Below, piece by piece: positions 48,687 through 60,203 of a stretch of DNA of 64,000 nt (its first letter is position 1; each line of letters starts with the position of its first letter). This stretch comes from Hormiphora californensis (taxonomy: Eukaryota > Ctenophora > Tentaculata > Cydippida > Pleurobrachiidae). The notes beneath the pieces were generated by a model. The model ran no database searches and was not told the origin of the DNA. It worked only from the letters and a program-made list of their open reading frames with translations. Position numbers and translations under genes: made by a program. The stretch lies in assembly GCA_020137815.1 (NCBI GenBank), contig CM035355.1:1057963-1121962 (forward strand), given 5' to 3'.

Positions 48687-50140
48687 ATGCGATTCTTCCT
48701 ACTAACAACAACGCTTATTGGATTAACTACCTCTGTTGGTATGTTTTATTCTCGCAAACTAATATTTGACTAAAATACTAGCAGGGGACAAGAGCGTATT
48801 TTCCTTTAGCATATCTTATTATATTAGAGTGTCCTTCTGCGTGCAGAAGGTTATACATACTATATAATAGCCCCCTACTTTCAGTTCAGGAAATTGAGCT
48901 GCCGCAACCTCGGAGTACTGGCAACTATGTGGAGGTACAATTCCAGGCTTCCAGTGCTACAAGTGAAGTGACTATATCATTGTGGATTAGACCAAATCTA
49001 CCAAGCGGTTATCACAAGGCCACCATACTTTCTTACGCGAATAATCAAGACAACAATGCTCTCTCGTTTTGGACAAGCGAAAATGAGGGAGTTTTCTTCA
49101 TCTCTCTGCTTGGTAGGACGGAATGTAAGTCACACTAGTATAGCTAGACCAGGGAACTATACAGTGGAGCTATATAACCCGGTAGCGTAGTTCACTAGTT
49201 CGCTACACTATGAGGAGTAAGGTTAATTTCTGGGTTCGCCGATCGAGAGCCACCCTTGATTAATTTTTTTCAAAATAACCATTGTTGTGTGTATTCAAGA
49301 GTCCCAATAACACGCTAGAAAATCCCCTGATTTGCAGGTCCGAGTTGTGTGGTTGAAAATGATGTTTGGACTCAGCTAGCTGCAATAGTGAATACCACAG
49401 GCGTATACATCTTTACCGATGGTGTATTTAGAGTTCATTCAGATGTACAAAATGATGATACACTTCCAATTAAGATGAATGGCGTTATCATCATAGGCCA
49501 GGTATATATATGTAGCTGGTAAATGCTTCACATTTCATTGGACGCTTTCTCCCCTAATGTGTATGTGAGTATTTGCCTGCTACCATGCTGTTTTTAACAT
49601 GCGAGGATAGAGAGCAGCTTGCTCACTGAGTATTGCTCAGCGGGGCACGCAAAAGACGGTCTAGCTAGGCAACAAGTAATATGTTCTTGTAGTTTACTAC
49701 ATGCACATAACCACACGTTATACTTTCAGGATCAAGATACCATAGGTGGTGGATTTGGTACACACCAAGCATATACCGGTACCGTTTCTAATGTTTTGCT
49801 GTTTACGGAGTCTCTCAATGAGGAAAAGATAGAAAGATTCTCCAAAACTAGGTCATTAACCGAGCCAGGGAACATTTTGAAAGAATTCTTTGGACATGGA
49901 AAAGCAGCTGTTATCATCAAATCAGGTATAACACCCGGCACAGGACTAATGAAAAGTGACAGACCGGTGTTCCAGCACCAAGATACTCATTGTAAACACA
50001 TTTTTGCATTGGGCCCTTCTCCAACCCCTCATATAACACATCATTATATCAGTGCATTTCATGAAAACGAAACTTTTCAACTCAGATATGAAATTTATTG
50101 CCTTGATAATTTAGGGGTGGAAAGCGTGTGTGTTTTCTAG
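48687..50140 (+). CDS. Secreted pentraxin-domain (LamG-like) protein
   Basis: Four exons: 48687-48738, 48885-49124, 49338-49501, 49730-50140; 867 nt, 288 aa, all phases agree. Exon 1 is an N-terminal signal peptide (MRFFLLTTTLIGLTTSV), so the product is secreted. Residues about 25-190 form a pentraxin/concanavalin-like fold: YVEVQF...VTISLWIRPN, ATILSYANNQDNNALSFW, VYIFTDGVFR, then GQDQDTIGGGF, which is the calcium-binding loop of pentraxins (GQEQDSxGGxF), followed by YTGTVSNVLLFTESLNEEKI. Pentraxins bind ligands through calcium and act in innate recognition; the role here is inferred. The classic HxCxxWxS signature is replaced by VWTQLAAIV. Alternative donors give exon 2 ending at 49112. The 95-residue tail after the domain is unfamiliar; a GTATAA donor at about 49926 could end that exon earlier. 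AATAAA at 50327 fits this stop. Confidence 0.85.
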
Positions 50141-50326
50141 GTTCCTATACCACTAATGACCACTTAGCTAGTCCAAGTGCTTCGTGCTCTCTCCACTCCA
50201 AGAAACCACCATGTTCACCCAGCTCAGCATCGAGAGCTCCTCGACCTGCTATTCACCAGATAATTAGCTTCATTGCCATCTGTTGACTATCAATAACCTT
50301 GTCTACTAAACTTCAAATCATTTCAA

Positions 50327-50332
50327 AATAAA
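50327..50332 (+). promoter_or_regulatory. Poly(A) signal of the pentraxin gene
   Basis: AATAAA 187 bp after the stop codon, in AT-rich sequence between two convergent genes. Confidence 0.6.
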
Positions 50333-50603
50333 AACATACAAAATTTGATAACACAATGATGAAACATGTAAACTAACGGAAACTAACAATAAAATTAATA
50401 TAATGGTTCAATAATTATGATTACTGGCTTAAAAAGAATTACAGATCAAGACATGGTTACAAAATTTAAAAAAAGTATCAGTCCTAGTCAAAATAAAAGA
50501 GTTTTGTAGTTCTCAAAATGGGAACTGGCAACACAGATCCATAAACTGTCATGGTGATGTGAAATTACTTTTCAGGTTGTCATGGTGACGTAATAAAGCA
50601 ATA

Positions 50604-52041
50604 TCATGCACTACCGTTCTCAGACTGGACAGTTTGGGTGATCTTCATGTAGCACCTTCTACACATGGCTTTGTAGTCCTCTGGGCCTCCCACACATTCA
50701 ACCTGGCCGTGTTATTTGTTAGGGTCCATCTGAATCTCAGTAAAGAGATGGGTTGATAGTGGTCCAATGATTGGTTTAAAGTGGTTTAAAGTGGTTTGAA
50801 GTGGTTGGAACATTACCTCTCTGTTATTAACATTGATCCGATAACTAAACGACGCATCATCCTTGTAGCATGACATACAGATGGATTTAAGGGTCGTCAC
50901 CTCCTCACATATTGGCACTAACCGCGTCACCTCCCCCATGGCTCTCCTCTCAAAGTCTCCTGATAATGCTGCCACCACCACAACGATACCCAAGTTGGCA
51001 GCCAAGTCACAGAACTCAACCAACCCTGCAAACTGGGACAGAGTTGTTTCAGTACCCAGCGATGTAAGATGTTGCACAATTCCGTTACAAGGTGCATTAT
51101 ATTGTCTCATATAAGACCGTGCTCTTCACACCGGTCCGAAGGCCCGGTGTGAAGAGTACGTGCATCGAGGTTGCACGGTGTACAGTCAGTGTCTGACAAG
51201 CATTATAATATTGGCTGCGAAGCAGCCCCTCCGCAGGATGAGGGTTTCGCGAAATCTTCGCGCACGAAGACAGGGGGCGCTACGTGCCCAAACTATAATA
51301 TGTACTTACAAATTGTCCCTCATCAATTCCAATACAATCGTAATCAGTAACCCTGATGTTCTCCAGGAGGTGCTTTAAGTCGTTGGTAGAAGTCCTGTCT
51401 ATGTACTTGTTTGATACTATCGTTCTCTTGTCGTGAGTTATTACACTATCTTCATCATACCTGTTGTTATAGTGGAGTGCAGTGATTACAGGGAATTAGT
51501 CGACAGATATATTAGTAACGAAACGGGTCCAAAGATAGGATGTTTCACAATAATATAAGCTCAAAGGTGGCCATGGTTTACCTATCATCTTTGCTGTGTT
51601 TTATTAGGAGACATCGTGCCTGAGCAATACTGTATCTCTGTATCCTTCTTATCAGCTCTGTCCTGATTGGGGTATAATTGGAATCAGTTACACCCCCTTC
51701 ATAGCATCCTCCCCGTATTGACTTCTTCATTGCTCCCCTCCAGCCAACAGGTAAAGGAAGGAGTTCTTTTGAAGCTGTATTATATAGGAACTAAAATAAT
51801 AGTTGCTGCAGTATCCTTCTTTATTATTCCTAGCTTTATAACGCTTAGTATGCTTCCGTGGGCAATTATTGCAGGTAGTACAGGTATCCTATATTTTGTC
51901 CTACATTGTACCCTACATTGTGTCCTACATTGTACCCTACATTGTGTCCTACATTGTCTAGTCAGCATATTCTTACGTTTTCCCGGAGAACATGGGTCCA
52001 ATGATGAGCTGGATCTGACCGGCGAAATTCAGCCTCGTCAT
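50604..52041 (-). CDS. TK1: Thymidine kinase, cytosolic TK1 type
   Basis: Phosphorylates thymidine to dTMP with ATP in the pyrimidine salvage pathway; cytosolic. Five exons on the minus strand: 52041-51977, 51662-51582, 51460-51310, 51032-50817, 50702-50604; 612 nt, 203 aa, all junctions GT-AG and in phase. Walker A GPMFSGKTTE (residues 15-24, split by intron 1), catalytic-acid segment GIDEGQF with Glu96, VVVAALSGDFERR, LVP, and the lasso zinc ligands as CMSC (151, 154) and CRRC (185, 188). This is the whole conserved TK1 fold. The protein is about 30 residues shorter than human TK1 and I see no C-terminal KEN degron, so cell-cycle-linked destruction may differ. Introns carry a 12-bp minisatellite (about 51893-51960), a short palindrome (51124-51158) and a gtggtttaaa array. 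It converges on the pentraxin gene and diverges from the pseudokinase. Confidence 0.95.
51893..51960. repeat. 12-bp minisatellite in TK intron 1
   Basis: gtcctacattgt / accctacattgt alternating units, about six copies. The alternation of GTCC and ACCC units implies 24-bp higher-order growth. Confidence 0.85.
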
Positions 52042-52678
52042 GTGGTTGTGGGACATCAGGGCTGTTATAGGGTATAGGGATAATGAATAGATAATAAATC
52101 AATAAATTATAGATAACATAGTAGATAAAGAGTTGATAATGAGTAAACTCAAGGTAACCCCTCGATGGCGGGCAAGTAATATTAGTAGTGTCTCAATAGT
52201 CTCAACAATTATCGGTAAAATACTTGTACATATCACAGCACGTGTCTGGTATGTTTATCATTTAATGCTCTGTGATCTATGTCATAATAATACCGAGTAT
52301 GTCACGATATTATGTGTTCGATATGCGAATCATGAGACTGATATAATATTCATTGAAACTGCTTCACTATTCCTTTAACAGTAAGTAACAGTAGTGAAAC
52401 CAGTAAAGTTGCAGATTACAGGAGCATGGGTTCCACATGTGTTGTATAACAGTTAGAGAGCGTAATCCTTACCTACTCTCTCACTACACTGACCGTTCTC
52501 TCTCTAGTTATCTAGACTGCCATCTTTCCCTGAGTTTGTTTGTTTACTTCCTGGCTTGGGTCGTACTTTATTTATATTAACCTGCTTAACAAGTAACATC
52601 ACAACTTTGATCTCATCTCAAACCAGCGAATCTTCCGATCTGTTTACCCTGCATCATATCTCTCTCTCCTTCTATTTT

Positions 52679-52715
<37 letters not shown>

Positions 52716-52877
52716 TTATATATTCTCTCACTCTATATTGTTTCTTGCTTTGAAAGTTTGCTTTTCCAGTAGGCTCTCACATTACACGCTCACAACTTGT
52801 TAATACATTGGCCTTGCTTTACTGACAACAAATTGATCGTTTTAACAGTTTCTACAACTCCAATTCCTTCAGTCTCG
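52042..52877. other. Divergent intergenic region between TK1 and the pseudokinase
   Basis: 836 bp that must contain both promoters if transcription starts near the coding starts. A CT-rich tract (52660-52720) followed by tttgcttttccag at about 52769 could be the end of a 5' UTR intron of the pseudokinase. No clear TATA or CCAAT arrangement was recognised. Confidence 0.4.
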
Positions 52878-53756
52878 ATGGGTTGTTGTGGCGGTGGTTC
52901 AAAGACACCAGTCAGAAAATGGTTTGATGGACTCCCTGCAACACTAACAAAAGACTACGAAGTTAGCGGAGACGGGAACTTTGTCGAATCAAACATGAAA
53001 TTCTACTCAGTGATTGAGAAAAGCACCGGTAGTTTGTTTACAGCCGATTTTTACTACTTTGAGAATGAGGAAGAGCTCGAAATAGCAATGGCAGTAGACA
53101 CGCTTTACCGGAAAATTGATCACCCAAACCTGCCCAAACTGGCGATGGTATTACGGGGACAAAACGGAAAGTGTGTCATTTTCATTCGAACCAAATGCGA
53201 GGGAGGGGAGCTGTTTGATTTGATAATTAAAAAGCAGTCTCTTGATGAGCGGACTGCCGCCACGTACACAAGACAACTCCTTCTCGCCCTTCAACACATG
53301 CACCTACACCAGACCCTACACAGGAACATCAAACCTGAATCCATTCTTCTCCGGGATAAAACCAACAAGACCGTGGTACTACATCCCTCATTCTTTGTCT
53401 CCACTCCAGAGGAATTTGAGGGGACAACCAAACCATGTGGCACCTTCATGTACGCATCACCAGAACTCCTCTCTAGAAAGGTCTATAGTACAGGGAATGA
53501 TGTTTGGGCGGTGGGGGTTGTCGTGTATATCATGCTGTGTGGATATCCACCCTTTCAGGGGATGTCTGATAGGGAAACAATGAACATTATCATCAAACAA
53601 AAGTTGCAATTCACCAAACAATACTGGGAGCATGTCTCTGATTTTGCGATTGAGTTTTTGGAACAAATGTTAAGGAAAAATGTGTCCGGCAGGTTGACTG
53701 TCGAGGCTGCCTTAGAGCATCCGTGGATCAAAAAGTATGCAAAATCAGAAAGTTAG
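52878..53756 (+). CDS. Membrane-anchored CAMK-like pseudokinase
   Basis: Single coding exon, 292 aa, starting at ATG 52878. I chose this start because MGCCGGGSK is a classic N-myristoylation plus dual-Cys palmitoylation signal. The kinase fold is visible: helix C region, GGELFDLI (hinge side), HRNIKPESILL (148-158), CGTFMYASPELL (activation-segment end), NDVWAVGVVVYIMLCGYPPF (197-216) and a GRLTVEAALEHPWI lobe end as in CaMK/DAPK-group kinases. Catalytic residues are lost: the beta-3 VAIK lysine position reads FTADF, HRD is HRN (Asp150 to Asn) and DFG is HPS (169-171), removing the metal-binding Asp. It should therefore act as a scaffold or regulator at a membrane rather than an enzyme. The ORF is intact, so it looks selected. 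ATTAAA at 53812 is a likely poly(A) signal. Lack of introns, unlike its neighbours, could mean retrocopy origin. Confidence 0.85.
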   Translation: MGCCGGGSKTPVRKWFDGLPATLTKDYEVSGDGNFVESNMKFYSVIEKSTGSLFTADFYYFENEEELEIAMAVDTLYRKIDHPNLPKLAMVLRGQNGKCVIFIRTKCEGGELFDLIIKKQSLDERTAATYTRQLLLALQHMHLHQTLHRNIKPESILLRDKTNKTVVLHPSFFVSTPEEFEGTTKPCGTFMYASPELLSRKVYSTGNDVWAVGVVVYIMLCGYPPFQGMSDRETMNIIIKQKLQFTKQYWEHVSDFAIEFLEQMLRKNVSGRLTVEAALEHPWIKKYAKSES

Positions 53757-53811
53757 AAAAAATGTTGATTTTAGGGTAAAGTGTTAATGTTTTGATTCGT
53801 TTTGTAACAGT

Positions 53812-53817
53812 ATTAAA
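53812..53817 (+). promoter_or_regulatory. Poly(A) signal of the pseudokinase gene
   Basis: ATTAAA 56 bp after the stop codon. Confidence 0.45.
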
Positions 53818-53841
53818 AGTGTGTTTGCAGCAGTATTATAC

Positions 53842-53972
53842 TGTCCAAACCCGGGGGAGGGGAAAGGGTCGAGCCAGGTAACCCTATGTTTGAAGAAGTC
53901 ATGTTGTATTATACAACATGAAGTCTTCAAACATAGGGTTGCCTGGCTCGACCCCTCCCCCGGGTTTGGACA
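53842..53972. repeat. 131-bp near-perfect palindrome
   Basis: tgtccaaacccgggggaggg ... and its complement, with central tgttgtattatacaaca. One arm has an extra aaag near gggaaagggtcgagcc. MITE-like; immediately 3' of the pseudokinase. Confidence 0.8.
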
Positions 53973-55567
53973 AAACAAACATCTAGGGCATGTTCAACAC
54001 GCTACATGTTCCCTTACATGCCTGATGTTCAACGAACGAAAGTCACAAGACACAACTCCGGCTTGTTGAGTATTCAATATACAGTAGTGTAGGGCAGTGT
54101 CAAACCGTGATAATACTGCAAAATGTAAATTAGATTGTCTGGCAATGTCTCGAAACGACGCTGATAAGAGGGCTGACGAGACCTCTTTCTACAAACTGGG
54201 TTGAAAGGCTACACCGTCCCTTAAACAGTGTATGTGCAACCAAAGCACCGGAAGGGCGCATAGGGAGCTATGGCAGGGAGTTTGGGGGTGCAGGTTCCCA
54301 ACCGGGATCAAGGGCGGGTGCCCCTTGTGGGGCCAAGGGGGCGAAGCACCCGGAACAAGAATTATTGCATTATGTATTCATAATGCTGAGTTTCCCTGCC
54401 CTACCGTTTCACATGTCAGTGATATTGTTGATAACGAAGTTACCCCTCCCTTGCCGGCGCGCAAAGCGCACCAAACGAAGGCCGCGATGCGGCCTGAGTT
54501 AGGGGTAACAAACCCGCTTTGATTCACTTCAAAAATTAATAGCTCCTCAACCACTCAATGAAAATGCACCAAATTTTGGTATTCCCCACCAAATTGTCTG
54601 AAAATTATAATTCTGTACTCATATTTGAAAAATTATCCCCGGAACCTTGGTTTTGAAATCAGTTTTAGGTGTTAATGATGAAAAGATTTTTTGAAAAAGT
54701 AGGTCAGGTATGCTTAACATCATAACATAGATCGTGGCAAAGTTTGAAGTTTCTATCTTTAAAGGTCTGGCCATCAAAATTAAAAAGGTCTTGAAGTTGA
54801 ACCATTTGTACAAAACATGTTGTAACTCAGCTTCTACTTTGCCAAATTAAACCTGGTTTGAAACACTGAACTGCTAATCTATCCCTCCGAATACGGACGA
54901 AGTTTGAAACCGCCAGCTCTATTGGCCGCTCTGCAATACTTGTTTGTGTCAAAGAAATCAGGAAAGTAACGAGATTTGGTCTCGGTGTGGCCCTGTGCGC
55001 GGCTCAAACCCCTTAGGCTAGAACTATGTAGTGTAGACTACAACTTTTCAGTGCTCAGTATGACGGTTTGGGCGCGTTATAAAAATATGGTAAGCGGGTC
55101 CGATACCTCTAAACAGAGTGTGAGGTGTCTTCGATACCAAGTGATATTGTCACTGCCAACAGGATCAAGGCTTGGTCATAATTTAATGTGAGATGCATAC
55201 GATCTAGCTGTCAGTATACTTCTCACATAGCTTATCGAGTTAGCTAACTCCCAATCACATGACACTTGCTAACCAGCTTTTGACATTCCAACTTAACTAC
55301 TTATCTAACATCTAGTCTCACACTCGACTCGGCAAGATGAAAATGTGTACGTAACACGCGAAACGCGCGGCAGAGCATTTCATGTTTTGTTGAGTGGTGC
55401 ACGCACACACGTCCATCAAACTGTGTCAATGAGGTGTTTGATGAAGGAGTAGCTCGTCACTGTGTGCGCGGCTCTAGTTGCTACACCGTTGCCCCTCGCA
55501 AAAAATGTCCCTCTACCGATTAGTTAGTATACCAAAATGTCGTTTTCGAATTCTAACCCTGCTATGC
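53973..55567. other. Intergenic stretch with dispersed repeat pieces
   Basis: No exon found. Contains an acaagaatta..gcattatg..cataatgc..tttccctgccct segment (about 54355-54400) that recurs at about 31490-31540 and in part near 16192, and the 95-bp repeat at 55496-55590. Confidence 0.45.
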
Positions 55568-58500
55568 CTTTTTACAAAGTAAAAAGGCTACGGTGGCAGA
55601 TTCCGGCCAAGAGTTTTTTTCAATCAAGTGAAATATTTTTGTTTGAAGTTTTATAAAAATTTTATTTCAAAATAAAAATAAACATGTCGTTAAAATTATT
55701 GGCCGGAATCTGCCACGCGAGTGGCAGATCTCGGCCAAAATTCTAAAAAAACCTTGTAGTGGGAGACACTAGCGTGGTACGCGCAAAAAAATGCGCGCCA
55801 CATACCTAAAATAACAGGTGTGTGGCGCGCATTTTTTTGCGCGTACCACGCTAGTGTCTCCCACTATTGTAAAGTCCATTTTTATTCAACTGTTCACCCT
55901 CCAACTCGTGCGCGTGCGATATTTTAATTTACGCTGCGCGCGCTACACGTTAACATGTGATAGACGCGCAAAACAATTCCGCGCACGACTTTGGGGGTGA
56001 ACAGTTGAAAAAAAATGGACATTATTGGCCAGAATCTGCCAACCACGTGGCAGATTCCGGCCAACAAACTGAAGCTTACTTATATCAAAGCCAAAACCGC
56101 TGTATCCGACTAATTTTGATACGCTGAATCACGTAAGCAACTTTTCCAATCCCTCAGAGATCGGGAAAGTGTCCTAATTTAGCATTGACCCCACTTACAA
56201 CTTTTCACCTGGAAACGATAGACGCATATGTGAAGGCACTTTTCCGACTAATTTTGATACGCTGAATCACGTAAGCAACTTTTCCAAGCCCTCCGAGGTC
56301 GGCAATTTGGCCTAATTAATTATAATAAGGTCTAATTGGCCTTAATTGCTCAATTAGGGCATTTTCCCGATTTCGGGGGGCTTTGAAAAATAGCTAACGT
56401 GATTCAGCTTATCAAAATTAGTCGGATACAGCGGTTTTGGCTTTGATATAAAAAAGTTGATTCACTAAAATGGCTCTAACCGCCAAACCACTTAACCGTT
56501 TTGGCTGATTCAAAGTTTATCTGGTAGGGAATGTCAAGGCCTAACCCCATCCCAAACCCCAACCCTACTTTAGCCCTAACCCTAATAAACCGTTTGTCAG
56601 CACTCCCAAAACACCCAGATTTTAACGCTGGCGGCTGGCCGAATTTGTAATATGTAATGTAATATATTTATTTAATAAACCACTTTCCAGTGTAAATAAT
56701 ACGGTGTCCGTATTGATAGCCAACGCTATACGAACACACACACACACACACACACACACACTTTCTTAAGTGGTTATTTCCGGGAATCATCATCATCATC
56801 AATTAACATTTAATATACCACTTTATAGCATACATTGGTTAGATAACACTAATAAAAGAAAAAACTTTACGGATATCTTCCTGCTTTCAAAAGCGGTTTT
56901 ATGATCAATAAATTAGAGTCCAGAGCTAGTATAATGTTCAAGAGTCCCTTGGAATCTCAGGTCAAGTCGTTTGAAACGGAAAACGTTAAAAATTAAAATC
57001 TGGGTGCCTTTCATTGCTAACAATTCTTAGTTTGAAACGGGCGCGATTATAATCTGGGTGCCTTGCAGCCTGTTTACAGGTGCACGCTACCAAAAGAGTA
57101 TACTTAGACCGATTTTTTTCAAACGGCTATAGCCATGGAACCACATGGCCGATTTGAGTAAACTAAACGGTATCAGTTAGAGAATCGTTAGCCCTAACCG
57201 ATAACCCCAAACCAAACCCTAACAGACTTTTTACAAAGTAAAAAGGCTACGGTGGCAGATTCCGGCCAAGAGTTTTTTTCAATCAAGTGAAATATTTTTG
57301 TTTGAAGTTTTATAAAAATTTTATTTCAAAATAAAAATAAACATGTCGTTAAAATTATTGGCCGGAATCTGCCACGCGAGTGGCAGATCTCGGCCAAAAT
57401 TCTAAAAAAACCTTGTAGTGGGAGACACTAGCGTGGTACGCGCAAAAAAATGCGCGCCACATACCTAAAATAACAGGTGTGTGGCGCGCATTTTTTTGCG
57501 CGTACCACGCTAGTGTCTCCCACTATTGTAAAGTCCATTTTTATTCAACTGTTCACCCTCCAACTCGTGCGCGTGCGATATTTTAATTTACGCTGCGCGC
57601 GCTACACGTTAACATGTGATAGACGCGCAAAACAATTCCGCGCACGACTTTGGGGGTGAACAGTTGAAAAAAAATGGACATTATTGGCCAGAATCTGCCA
57701 ACCACGTGGCAGATTCCGGCCAACAAACTGAAGCTTACTTATATCAAAGCCAAAACCGCTGTATCCGACTAATTTTGATACGCTGAATCACGTAAGCAAC
57801 TTTTCCAATCCCTCAGAGATCGGGAAAGTGTCCTAATTTAGCATTGACCCCACTTACAACTTTTCACCTGGAAACGATAGACGCATATGTGAAGGCACTT
57901 TTCCGACTAATTTTGATACGCTGAATCACGTAAGCAACTTTTCCAAGCCCTCCGAGGTCGGCAATTTGGCCTAATTAATTATAATAAGGTCTAATTGGCC
58001 TTAATTGCTCAATTAGGGCATTTTCCCGATTTCGGGGGGCTTTGAAAAATAGCTAACGTGATTCAGCTTATCAAAATTAGTCGGATACAGCGGTTTTGGC
58101 TTTGATATAAAAAAGTTGATTCACTAAAATGGCTCTAACCGCCAAACCACTTAACCGTTTTGGCTGATTCAAAGTTTATCTGGTAGGGAATGTCAAGGCC
58201 TAACCCCATCCCAAACCCCAACCCTACTTTAGCCCTAACCCTAATAAACCGTTTGTCAGCACTCCCAAAACACCCAGATTTTAACGCTGGCGGCTGGCCG
58301 AATTTGTAATATGTAATGTAATATATTTATTTAATAAACCACTTTCCAGTGTAAATAATACGGTGTCCGTATTGATAGCCAACGCTATACGAACACACAC
58401 ACACACACACACACACACTTTCTTAAGTGGTTATTTCCAGGAATCATCATCATCATCAATTAACATTTAATATACCACTTTATAGCATACATTGGTTAGA

Positions 58501-58883
58501 TAACACTAATAAAAGAAAAAACTTTACGGATATCTTCCTGCTTTCAAAAGCGGTTTTATGATCAATAAATTAGAGTCCAGAGCTAGTATAATGTTCAAGA
58601 GTCCCTTGGAATCTCAGGTCAAGTCGTTTGAAACGGAAAACGTTAAAAATTAAAATCTGGGTGCCTTTCATTGCTAACAATTCTTAGTTTGAAACGGGCG
58701 CGATTATAATCTGGGTGCCTTGCAGCCTGTTTACAGGTGCACGCTACCAAAAGAGTATACTTAGACCGATTTTTTTCAAACGGCTATAGCCATGGAACCA
58801 CATGGCCGATTTGAGTAAACTAAACGGTATCAGTTAGAGAATCGTTAGCCCTAACCGATAACCCCAAACCAAACCCTAACAGA
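55568..58883. repeat. Near-identical tandem duplication, unit about 1659 bp
   Basis: Copy 1 55568-57226, copy 2 57227-58883, offset exactly 1659. I saw only one substitution (ttccgggaat versus ttccaggaat) and a 2-bp change in the CA run. Each copy contains a hairpin (55756-55862 and 57415-57521) of acactagcgtggtacgcgca type, an inverted pair ggcagattccggccaa / ttggccagaatctgcca, a pair of gattcagc/gctgaatcacg units, and a (CA)n tract. No coding sequence recognised; the 60-codon ORFs at 55818 and 57477 are duplicates of each other in the hairpin. Confidence 0.9.
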
Positions 58884-59209
58884 CCCTAACGGATAGCCCT
58901 AACCCGTCGCGCGCGCCAAAACTACGAATTGTTAGCAATGAAAGGCACCCAGATTTTAACGTTTTCCGTTTGAAACGCACTTTTATTTTTTTATTTACTT
59001 TAATTAAAATTATTATTAGGAGCCGCGCGATAGACGCGCAAAACAAACACGCGCATCGACAATCTGCAAAACCCCTGGGTATTTTCAAACTTCGTAAATG
59101 ACCATAAATCCGGTTCCTGACTTGTTTTGTACAAACTCTTTTATTTTATTTTATAAAAACAAGTTGTTCGCGGGCGGGGCGCGCGAAAAAACAGTCTAAC
59201 CTGGCAATT

Positions 59210-59353
59210 CCTGACGAGATAGACTTGAAATTTGGAGGTTACGAAGATCTTGCTAAGTTCTTCCGAACCTCCAAATTTCAAGTCTATCTTATCAGATATG
59301 GCAAATTTTGTTATTTCAGGGGGGTGACAGTTTCAAAAAAATCCGACTTTAGC
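59210..59353. repeat. Hairpin plus MITE right end
   Basis: gagatagacttgaaatttgg...cttgctaagttc...ccaaatttcaagtctatc, similar to the core of the MITE at 3871-4118, followed by ggggggtgacagtttcaaaa...ccgactttag as in 48185-48444. Confidence 0.65.
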
Positions 59354-59888
59354 TCTCTCCTTTCTTCTCTTCTCCAGTATTTTTAGGCTAGAACTAGAGA
59401 AAGAGAGATAGGGGCCCCGAGAATGACCAAGGGGGTAGGGGCTGTGATTTTGGAACAGGTTGTGAGTGTGACTTCAGCTTTTTTCGAGATGGTGGTTGTT
59501 GTTATGAAACCAGATGTTCTTCCCATTTTCCGCATAATATTGATGCTGTATCGGTAGAAAGATAGGGAGGCAGCTGTCTGGCGCCGCGACCCATCTAAGC
59601 GCACTGTCAAATTGGGGTCTGGCGCCGCCAGACAGGGAGGCAGAGAGGTTGGGAGTGTGATGGCTGAGAGAGGGATTGAAGTATAGAGACTGTTGTCTGG
59701 CACCGCCACACCCCGTTTCGATTCTCAGGCGACAGAGTGCTGAGAGTGAGATCGGGTGTTACAACTATTTCCCCCACTTAAACTTTTTTAACACTTTATC
59801 TTTCCATTTTCTTTCTTAACCACCAGCCCATCCCCACATTCTATAACTTTCCAACCCTTATCTGTCATCTCTCAGTTCAAAACGACTG

Positions 59889-59921
59889 TTGAGAGAGAGA
59901 GAGTGAGTGATAGTGAGAGAA

Positions 59922-59992
<71 letters not shown>

Positions 59993-59998
59993 AGAGAC
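59889..59998. repeat. AG microsatellite
   Basis: (AG)n of about 100 bp just upstream of the CCAAT-box region. Confidence 0.95.
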
Positions 59999-60040
59999 AA
60001 GAGTTCATCCTCGTGCGAGGATTCGTATCACGTGATGCTG

Positions 60041-60203
60041 TAAGCCAATCAGGGGCCTGCATTGTTCGCCTAATATTGCAAGCCAATCAGGGACCTGCAT
60101 TGTTCGCGCGTGACTTTGTCACGCGATCAGTCATCCCGCGGGAAAGGCTCATTTCCTTTATTCGTCATTTCGATTCCTGATCGCCTCTCTCTCTGATCAA
60201 AAA
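60041..60203 (+). promoter_or_regulatory. Candidate promoter: duplicated CCAAT units plus E2F-like site
   Basis: aagccaatcaggggcctgca at 60042 is repeated as aagccaatcagggacctgca at 60080, putting two CCAAT boxes 38 bp apart. It is followed by gcgtgac..gtcacgc and by CCCGCGGGAAA (60135-60145), which fits the E2F consensus. A GT donor (GTGAGT) follows at 60204. CCAAT plus E2F is a common pairing in cell-cycle promoters; function here is inferred. Confidence 0.5.

Noticed and set aside
54232-54522. 96-codon ATG ORF
   Set aside because: Lies across dispersed repeat segments shared with other loci; no family features.
56560-58910. ccctaaccctaa strings as an interstitial telomere
   Set aside because: Only two exact units at a time amid degenerate aaccc-rich sequence; too short to claim a telomere fusion.
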